DNA from: Chloroflexota bacterium
GTDB taxonomy: Bacteria; Chloroflexota; Limnocylindria; Limnocylindrales; CSP1-4
NCBI GenBank assembly: GCA_017882025.1
Contig: JADGQG010000046.1
Span: 1-11,534 of the forward strand
Direction of reading: 5' to 3'
DNA: 11,534 nt
The translations under genes were made by a program, and so were the position numbers. Positions 6,352-11,534 of this stretch are shown here, in pieces. The stretch's first letter is position 1. Each line of letters begins with the position of its first letter. The notes under the pieces are model-generated. The model did not search any database and was not told where the DNA came from. It worked only from the letters and a program-made list of their open reading frames with translations.

Positions 6352-7496
6352 GGCCTCGGCCCCCGTCCTCCGGCCAGGCGCCGCGCGCCGTGGCCGACCC
6401 GGGTGAGGATCGTGCCCGCACGTGCCCGCGCCGGATGCAGGACCTGCTCGTGGGCGCCGGTCAGCTCCACCCATCGACCGCCGAAGGATCGCTTGAACTC
6501 GAGCAGGCCGTACATCGCGTCGCCCGGGCGGGGCTCGGATCGGGCGCCGGCCACGTCGACGCCGCCGAGGTCCAGCTCGCTGCGACCCTCGCGCGCCGCG
6601 AGCTGGAGCGCACGCCAGAGGATCAGACGGGATGCGCCGGGCTGCGCGCGCCGCAACGCGACCACGTCACCGGAATGGGCGTAGGTCAGCCGTTCGCCGT
6701 TCCGGTAGAAGATCGCGGCGCCGAGGTACTCGCCGTCTGCGGAGCGCGCCTCGAGGAGCGCGAGGTGGCCGGCCCCGAGCGCCGCGCGCCACCAGGCGAG
6801 CGCCGCCGAGCGCGGCCCGATTGCGAAGCCTCGCCGCTCCCCGGTGGCAGCGAGGAGGCCGTGGAACCGCCCGAATGCGGCCGTCTCAGCTTCCTCGAGG
6901 CGTTCGGGCTGCGGCGCTTCGAAGCCGGGGCCTGGCGTCGTCGCGGCGGCCGCGTCGTGGCGGACGATCCGCATCCCACGCCGCTCGGCCGCGAGGATCA
7001 ACTGGCGCGTCGTCGTCGCGATGGCGCCAAGCAGCGCGGCGTCGTCGGCGCCGGCGTGGATCGGCGTCGCGACGCGGTGGCGGGACGGCCCGACCTCCTC
7101 GGCCTGCCGGAAGCCGCGGGCCGCCAGCGCCGCCGGGTAGCCCGTCACGGCAGGAATCTCGGCGTCCGAAAGGATCGTGTCGTAGCCCGCAACGCGCGCC
7201 CAGGAGGCCACCACCGCGAGGCGGTCGGCGACTAAAGACGCGGTCGCGCCGGCCGCGACCGGCCCCTTCGGCACGTAGAGGCGCCCACCGCCCAGCAGCG
7301 GCCACGGCCTTCCCAGTGCCAGGACCGCGCTCCCGTCGTCGAGCGCCAGGTGATGGACGCGCCAGCCCGTGCGTGCGCGGTGTGCGCCCCAGGCGAGGGA
7401 TTGCTGGACGTCGCCGCCGGCAACTCTGACCGTGCGGTCGTCCCAGCCCGAGAGTGCGTCCGGCCGCACCTCTCGTACGCCAGCCGGGCCGCTCAT
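6348..7496 (-). CDS. FemAB/FemX-like peptidoglycan bridge aminoacyltransferase (downstream copy)
   Basis: The 382-aa protein has the layout of the Fem family, GNAT-fold enzymes that use aminoacyl-tRNA to add residues to the side chain of the third stem-peptide residue on lipid II, at the cytoplasmic membrane face. Visible marks: QQSLAWGAHRARTGWR (31-46), corresponding to the N-terminal Q-S-xx-W signature; LYVPKGPV (73-80), the family's Y-x-P-[RK]-GPV; and a C-terminal GNAT block with LDLGGVD (308-314), then MYGLLEFKRSFGGRWVEL (328-345). It starts at ATG with a 4-nt ATGA overlap with the upstream Fem gene and ends with a 4-nt overlap into murE. The N-terminal half is diverged and Ala-rich. The residue it adds cannot be read from the sequence, and a GNAT-type transferase acting on another substrate is possible. 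Confidence 0.85.
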   Translation of the reverse strand: MSGPAGVREVRPDALSGWDDRTVRVAGGDVQQSLAWGAHRARTGWRVHHLALDDGSAVLALGRPWPLLGGGRLYVPKGPVAAGATASLVADRLAVVASWARVAGYDTILSDAEIPAVTGYPAALAARGFRQAEEVGPSRHRVATPIHAGADDAALLGAIATTTRQLILAAERRGMRIVRHDAAAATTPGPGFEAPQPERLEEAETAAFGRFHGLLAATGERRGFAIGPRSAALAWWRAALGAGHLALLEARSADGEYLGAAIFYRNGERLTYAHSGDVVALRRAQPGASRLILWRALQLAAREGRSELDLGGVDVAGARSEPRPGDAMYGLLEFKRSFGGRWVELTGAHEQVLHPARARAGTILTRVGHGARRLAGGRGPRP

Positions 7497-8587
7497 CCTG
7501 CCTCGATGTCGGCGCCGGTGCCGCTGGCGTCAACGTCGGCGCCCGACAGGCCCGGCGCCCCAGCCGCGGCGAGGCCGGCCCGCCGCCGCGCCAGTCCCAC
7601 GCGAAGCCCCTGGGCAGTGAGGTACGTCCGCCGGCCAAGCCTGCTCAGGACCAGATCCCAGGCCCCGATGAACCGGACTTCGCGGCCGCCGAACCCCGTC
7701 TTGAAGTGGGCGATCCCCGGGTGCGCGAGTCCCCACAGGTCGTAGGTCGCCGCGCCTGCCGCCCGGGCACGCCGGATCGCCTCCCACTTGAGCAGGTAGT
7801 TCGCACGAAGCACTCCGCCGGCGACCGTCATGCCGCCATACGGCTCCACGACACGGCGGCCGTTTCGCACGAGGAAGAGCGCGGCCTGGGGCGTGCCGGC
7901 GGCGTCGATCGCAAACAGGATCGTCGCGTCCCCGGTCGAACGATAGGCCTCCCAGACGTCGCGATAGGCCTGTTCCACCCGGATGAGGAAGCCGGCTCGG
8001 GATGCGGTCTCCCGGTAGATCGCGTAGAACTGCCCGATCGGGTCGCCGGGCAGCTCGGCGATCGTCACGCCGTTCGACCGGGCCTTGTTGACGTACTGCC
8101 GCCACTTCTTGCGCAGGTCGCTCCACAGCGCATCCTCGTCGGCGGCGAGGTCGATCACGCGCGTCGAAGGCGGCTGGATCGGCGGCGCAGGCCGCCAGCC
8201 CGCGCCGGCCAGGATTGCCCGGAGCGACCCGTCCGGGTCGAGCGGGCCGTCGCGCTCCACTTCCGGGTCGATCCGCACGTGCGAGATGCGCCCCAATCGA
8301 GCCGACCGCAGGGCATCCGTGAAGGCGCCCAGCGACTCCGCGGTCCAGGCGCCCGCCACCGGGCCGCGGGGTGCGTACGCGAAGGCCCATGGCAGCAGGC
8401 GCGGTCGGCGGAGGAGGATCTGCGCCCCGATCGGCGTGGCTCCCCCAGCCACGACGCGCGCGCTCGTCCACCCGTTCGCGGCCTTGACGCGCGCCCACGC
8501 GGTGCGCTGGAGGTATGACCCGAGCTCGTTCTCGGCCACGAACGCGTCCCACGCGGCCGGCTCGGCGAGCGCCGGCGTCCGGGTCAC
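7493..8587 (-). CDS. FemAB/FemX-like peptidoglycan bridge aminoacyltransferase (upstream copy)
   Basis: This 364-aa protein is the more canonical of the two tandem Fem homologues. Marks in order: SYLQRTAWARVK (24-35); FAYAPRGPV (69-77); a basic helix KKWRQYVNKARSNGVTI (160-176), matching the family's L-R-K-K-x-R-x-N-I-x-K-A-x-x-x-GV signature; and YDLWGLAHPGIAHFKTGFGG (282-301), matching the conserved C-terminal Y-D-x-x-G ... F-K-x-G-F-G-G block. The likely role is tRNA-dependent addition of a bridge residue to the lipid II stem peptide. The start is GTG, overlapping the murJ stop by 4 nt (GTGA), and the stop overlaps the next Fem start (ATGA). The last about 30 residues (Ala/Gly/Asp-rich) look unstructured. 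Some family members act in peptidoglycan-unrelated pathways, but the murJ/murE neighbours argue for cell wall. Confidence 0.89.
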   Translation of the reverse strand: MTRTPALAEPAAWDAFVAENELGSYLQRTAWARVKAANGWTSARVVAGGATPIGAQILLRRPRLLPWAFAYAPRGPVAGAWTAESLGAFTDALRSARLGRISHVRIDPEVERDGPLDPDGSLRAILAGAGWRPAPPIQPPSTRVIDLAADEDALWSDLRKKWRQYVNKARSNGVTIAELPGDPIGQFYAIYRETASRAGFLIRVEQAYRDVWEAYRSTGDATILFAIDAAGTPQAALFLVRNGRRVVEPYGGMTVAGGVLRANYLLKWEAIRRARAAGAATYDLWGLAHPGIAHFKTGFGGREVRFIGAWDLVLSRLGRRTYLTAQGLRVGLARRRAGLAAAGAPGLSGADVDASGTGADIEAG

Positions 8588-10170
8588 GCGGCGGGGTCGC
8601 GCCGGAGCGCGGAGCGAAGCAGGTGCACGATCGTGGGGACCTCCGGGATCCGCAGGAGCCGGGCGAGGCCAAGGTATACCAGCCCGCCGACGAGCCCGCC
8701 GAGGGCGAGCTCGAGCGCATTGACGATGACAGTGACGAGTCTACCGGGACCCGGCGTGACGATTGCGTGCGCGCCGGCCAGGACGGCCCAAAGCGCGGCC
8801 CCGGCGATCGCGCCGCACACCGCGAAGAGCGCGATCGCGCGCAGCAGCGCGCCGACCTGCAGCGGAGGAACGCGCCGGTGGAGGAGGATGACGAGCGCCG
8901 CCGCTTCGAACCACGACGCGATCGCGATCCCGAGCGCCAGCCCCGGCGCGCCGAGCGTGGGGGCGACCACGATCGAGATCGCGATGCTGACCACCACCGC
9001 GAGGAGGGCCGCGGCCACAGGCGTCCGCGTGTCCCGCATCGCGTAGAAGGCCCGCGCCAGGACCACGATCGCAGTCTCCGACGGGAGCGCGACCAGGAAC
9101 GCCGCCAGGACGGCGGCGAATTGCCCGAGCTGATCGGGATCCGTCCGCCCCAACCCGAAGAGCACGGTCATGATCGGCGTCGCTGCCCCGATCCCAAAGA
9201 ACATCAGCGGGAACATGACGAATGCCATGAGCCGGACTGACCGCCCGACCAGGGCCACGAACTCGTCGATGGCGCCGCTCGCCACCTGGGCCGACATCGT
9301 GGGCAGGGCGACGATCCCCAGCGGCACGCCGATCACGCCGATCGGGATCTGGAAGACCGTGAATGCCACTGAAAAGGCGGTGATCGCGCCGCCGGCGAGC
9401 AGGGACCCGATCGCGGTCGCCGCGACGAGCTGGAGCTGGGCGCCGCCGAGGCCGATGGCGCGCGGGACCAGCAGGAGGACCGTGTGTTTCGTCTCCGGGT
9501 CGTCGCGGGCGAGGGTCGGCGTGTACCGGAAGCCCGCCCCAACGAAGAGCGGCCGCAGCTGGATCGCGAGGTGACACGCGCTGCCCAGCACGACGCTGAC
9601 GGCCAGGCCGCGCAGGCCGAAGGGCCCGGCGAGGAAGATTGCGCCGGCGATGATGGCGACGTTGTAGACGATCGGGGCCATCACGCTGGCGGCGAACCGG
9701 CCGCGCGCGTTGAGGACGCTGGTGGCGACCGAGCCGAGCGCGAGCAGGATCGGGCTGAGCAGCATGATCCGGGTCAGCTCGACGGTCTCCGCGAGACGCT
9801 CGCCGGTGAAGCCGGGCGTGATCGCGCGGACCGCCTCCGGCGCGAAGACCAGGAGGGTCCCTGCCAGCACGGCGAGGGCCATCAGCATGAGGTTCGTCAC
9901 GGCGGAGACGACCCGCCACGCCCGCGATTCCTCGTTGGCGGCGAGGAGGGTCGCGATCGTCGGGATCAGGGCGGAGCTCAGCGCACCGGCTGCCACGAGC
10001 TGGAAGATCAGGTCGGGAACCCGGAAGGCCTGGAAGAACGGATCGAGCGAAGCGGCGTCGTGGGTGGTCGAGGTGATGGCAAAGACCCGGACGAAGCCGA
10101 GGACGCGCGAGACGAAGAACGCGCCGCTGACCAGCAGGCCGCCCCGGGCGAGCGAACGTGCCGCGGTCAC
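8584..10170 (-). CDS. murJ: MurJ/MviN-family lipid II flippase
   Basis: Integral membrane protein of 528 aa, the usual length for MurJ of the MOP exporter superfamily, which moves the undecaprenyl-linked peptidoglycan precursor from the cytoplasmic to the outer membrane face. Hydrophobic segments run through the whole protein, about 13-14 by eye. Family hallmarks: SRVLGFVR (21-28, R22 and R28 matching E. coli R18 and R24); DPFFQAFRVPD (43-53, D43 matching D39); GALSSALIP (62-70); SVLNARGRFA (151-160); APIVYN (165-170); and QIPIGVIGVPLG (274-285). E. coli R52 aligns to F56, and the D269/R270/E273 cluster aligns to F270/T271/Q274, so charged residues important in E. coli are absent. The GTG start at 10170 overlaps the xerC stop by 4 nt. 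A flippase for another lipid-linked saccharide cannot be excluded, but the flanking wall genes favour MurJ. Confidence 0.93.
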   Translation of the reverse strand: MTAARSLARGGLLVSGAFFVSRVLGFVRVFAITSTTHDAASLDPFFQAFRVPDLIFQLVAAGALSSALIPTIATLLAANEESRAWRVVSAVTNLMLMALAVLAGTLLVFAPEAVRAITPGFTGERLAETVELTRIMLLSPILLALGSVATSVLNARGRFAASVMAPIVYNVAIIAGAIFLAGPFGLRGLAVSVVLGSACHLAIQLRPLFVGAGFRYTPTLARDDPETKHTVLLLVPRAIGLGGAQLQLVAATAIGSLLAGGAITAFSVAFTVFQIPIGVIGVPLGIVALPTMSAQVASGAIDEFVALVGRSVRLMAFVMFPLMFFGIGAATPIMTVLFGLGRTDPDQLGQFAAVLAAFLVALPSETAIVVLARAFYAMRDTRTPVAAALLAVVVSIAISIVVAPTLGAPGLALGIAIASWFEAAALVILLHRRVPPLQVGALLRAIALFAVCGAIAGAALWAVLAGAHAIVTPGPGRLVTVIVNALELALGGLVGGLVYLGLARLLRIPEVPTIVHLLRSALRRDPAA

Positions 10171-11192
10171 CGCGGCCGAACTGTCCCGTCAGCCGGCGCG
10201 GTCCCCTGGTCCGCTGCGTGTGCGCGCGGGTGGGCACCCGCGTAGGCGGCCCGGAGGCGCGCCGGCGAGACGTGCGTGTAGATCTGCGTGGTGGCCAGGC
10301 TTGCGTGGCCCAGCAGCTCCTGCACCACCCGCAGGTCGGCGCCGCCGTCGAGCAGGTGCGTGGCAAACGAGTGGCGCAGGGTGTGCGGATGGGTCCCCTC
10401 CGGGGCCCCAGCCCGAGCGAAGGCCGCATCCAGGCGATAGCGCATGCCGCGCTCTCCAAGCGGCGCCCCGCGCGCGTTGAGGAAGACTGCGTCCGGGGCT
10501 GGGCCAGGCCTGGCCCGGCCCAGCAGCACCGGACGCCCCTCGGCGAGGTACCCCGCGATGGCGGCCCGAGCCGGCCTCCCGAGCAGCCCGGCGCGTTCCT
10601 TCCGGCCCTTGCCGAGGACCCGCAGCTCACCACGCCCCAGGTCGAGGTTGTCGAGCGTCAGGCCCGCGAGCTCGGCAATTCGGAGCCCGGCCGCGTAGGC
10701 AGTCTCGACGATCGCCACGTCGCGCAGGGCGAGCGACCGGCGGAGCGCGTCGCGCCCGCCGGTCGTCGATCCACGGGCCGCGCCGCGCCCGGAGACGCGC
10801 CCGGAACTCGCCGAGGTTCCCTCCCCGGCCGAAGCGACCACGCGCTCGACGTCGGCGATCGAGAGGACCGGCGGCAGCCGGCGCGGGCGACGGGGGGTCC
10901 CGAGCGCGGCCCAGGGGTCCGCGTCGGCAAGACCGGCACGCCGCGCCCAGCGATGGAACGATCGGATCGCGGCGAGACGCTGGGCAACGGACGAGCGAGC
11001 ACGCCCGTTGCCAAGCTCGGCGAGATAGGCGCGCAGGACGGTCCGCGACGGGGCGCGCCAGCCGATCTCGAGGGCCTGAAGCCAGGCGAGGTAGGCGCCG
11101 ACCGCGGTCCGGTAGGCCCGCTGCGTGTGCGGCGACGCGTCGCGGGCCGCCAGGCTCGCGAGGAACTTGTCGAGCGGCGCGGGCTCGTCCAC
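10167..11192 (-). CDS. xerC: Tyrosine recombinase XerC (XerC/XerD family)
   Basis: Site-specific recombinase that resolves chromosome dimers at dif. The N-terminal core-binding domain covers about 7-95 (SPHTQRAYRTAVGAYLAWL at 20-38) and the catalytic domain about 105-320. All catalytic residues are present: Arg I R171 (AAGLRIAELAGL), the beta-hairpin lysine K195 (LGKGRKER), H270 and R273 (HTLRHSFATHLL), H296 (LLGHASLATTQ) and nucleophile Y305 (QIYTHV). I choose the GTG at 11192, giving 341 aa, because it lies 7 nt after the upstream stop and puts the core-binding domain at the expected distance. An ATG at 11360 in the same frame would add 56 low-complexity residues across the neighbouring gene. 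A Gly/Ser/Arg-rich insert at about 123-151 makes the protein longer than the usual roughly 300 aa. XerC and XerD cannot be separated by motif; the name rests on context. Confidence 0.92.
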   Translation of the reverse strand: MDEPAPLDKFLASLAARDASPHTQRAYRTAVGAYLAWLQALEIGWRAPSRTVLRAYLAELGNGRARSSVAQRLAAIRSFHRWARRAGLADADPWAALGTPRRPRRLPPVLSIADVERVVASAGEGTSASSGRVSGRGAARGSTTGGRDALRRSLALRDVAIVETAYAAGLRIAELAGLTLDNLDLGRGELRVLGKGRKERAGLLGRPARAAIAGYLAEGRPVLLGRARPGPAPDAVFLNARGAPLGERGMRYRLDAAFARAGAPEGTHPHTLRHSFATHLLDGGADLRVVQELLGHASLATTQIYTHVSPARLRAAYAGAHPRAHAADQGTAPADGTVRPR

Positions 11193-11199
11193 GCGTGAC

Positions 11200-11534
11200 T
11201 CAGTCGGCGCCGGGCGCCGCGCGTCGGGTCGCGCGGCCCGTGGCAGCCGGCCGTCGCCGCGTGGCGCCGGTCGGCGCGGCGCGGCGCAGGGCGTCGCCCC
11301 CCGTGCCGGCCGCCCTGCCGCGACTCGGCCCGCCACCCGCCCGGCGTCCGCCCCGGCCACCCGGTCGCGCCAACGCCGCCGGATCGGGCGGCCCGCCGGC
11401 CAGCGATGTCCCCGGGGCGGGCACGTCGCCCCCCGGCAGCGGCACGGTCGCGCCGCACTTCAGGCACAGACCGTTCTCGTCGTCGCGGCGGGCGACCGGG
11501 CCACCATCGAGGTCATGGACGGGACCCAGCGGCT
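11200..11534 (-). CDS. C-terminal end of a protein with CxxC knuckle and Arg-rich tail (partial; possibly topA)
   Basis: An open frame enters from the right edge of the window and ends at TGA (11202-11200), 7 nt before the chosen xerC start. About 110 residues are visible. The first about 35 look like real protein: GPVHDLDGGPVARRDDENG followed by CLKCG, one CxxC half of a zinc knuckle whose partner would lie outside the window or be missing. The remaining about 75 residues are a Pro/Gly then Arg/Ala/Thr/Gly-rich basic tail, probably disordered. DNA topoisomerase I genes often precede xerC, end in zinc ribbons and in high-GC bacteria carry basic tails, so topA is the best guess. That is a context inference, not a recognised domain. 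The tail composition could also arise from noncoding GC-rich DNA. Confidence 0.55.
   Translation of the reverse strand, partial: PLGPVHDLDGGPVARRDDENGLCLKCGATVPLPGGDVPAPGTSLAGGPPDPAALARPGGRGGRRAGGGPSRGRAAGTGGDALRRAAPTGATRRRPAATGRATRRAAPGAD

Noticed and set aside
6352..6474. An upstream ATG start for MurE
   Set aside because: It would add 41 Arg/Gly/Pro-rich residues lying within the 3' end of the Fem-like gene. The ATG at 6351 gives the same 4-nt overlap as the other junctions in this operon.
637..6684. A plus-strand open frame of about 2,000 codons antisense to hisS, relA and murE
   Set aside because: The three minus-strand genes share one frame, so the antisense frame pairs codon-for-codon with them. 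It stays open simply because the sense genes use no TTA, CTA or TCA codons, as expected at this GC content. Its translation is compositionally biased and has no recognisable domain.
11193..11360. An ATG-started N-terminal extension of XerC (56 extra residues)
   Set aside because: The extension is low-complexity Ala/Arg/Pro/Gly, has no family counterpart, and would overlap the upstream reading frame by about 160 nt. GTG at 11192 fits the spacing and the family length better.
1..11534. A mobile element, integron or phage module suggested by the tyrosine recombinase
   Set aside because: The recombinase matches housekeeping XerC, is embedded in a wall operon by a 4-nt overlap, and has no attachment-site repeats, cargo genes or compositional break nearby.

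Overview
The window is very GC-rich bacterial DNA (about three-quarters G+C by eye). It is packed with genes that all read on the minus strand, so the biological order runs from the right edge to the left. GTG starts are common, Shine-Dalgarno sequences are absent where I looked, and genes are tightly overlapped. Three features fit a high-GC member of the Chloroflexota (for example an uncultured soil or freshwater lineage such as Limnocylindria/Ellin6529 types): a RelA/SpoT-type enzyme next to HisS, tandem FemAB-type transferases beside a MurE that lacks the classical DNPR motif, and an actinobacteria/Chloroflexi-type DinB-like hypothetical. A deep-branching actinobacterium is the main alternative. 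No 16S rRNA or other decisive marker is present, so the assignment is an inference.

Layout in transcription order. (1) 11534-11200: 3' end of a gene whose protein ends in a single visible CxxC knuckle and a long Arg/Ala/Gly-rich basic tail; topA is a context-based guess. (2) 11192-10167: XerC-type tyrosine recombinase. (3) 10170-8584: MurJ/MviN lipid II flippase-type transporter. (4) 8587-7493 and (5) 7496-6348: two divergent FemAB/FemX-like peptidoglycan bridge aminoacyltransferases. (6) 6351-4585: MurE-type muramyl-peptide ligase. (7) 4506-2275: long RelA/SpoT homologue with HD, synthetase, TGS, conserved-cysteine and ACT regions. (8) 2163-883: histidyl-tRNA synthetase. (9) 874-212: DinB-like protein. 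Positions 1-211 hold no gene I can support.

The genes fall into two blocks. XerC, MurJ, the two Fem proteins and MurE are joined by four successive 4-nt stop/start overlaps (GTGA or ATGA), which points to one translationally coupled wall-synthesis operon: MurE builds the stem peptide, the Fem proteins would add a side branch to its third residue, and MurJ exports the finished lipid-linked precursor. After a 78-nt gap comes the stringent-response/translation block: relA, hisS and the DinB-like gene. Both relA and hisS have a TANNNT hexamer only 7-10 nt before the ATG and share an 11-nt element (GCTANNCTTGC), which suggests leaderless transcription from dedicated promoters.

I see no mobile element, CRISPR array, tRNA, rRNA or phage gene. 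This is core chromosome rather than accessory DNA. The points of interest are sequence variations inside familiar genes: an EDPR motif in MurE, a QFDD loop in the RelA/SpoT protein, charged residues missing from MurJ, and low-complexity inserts in XerC and MurE.
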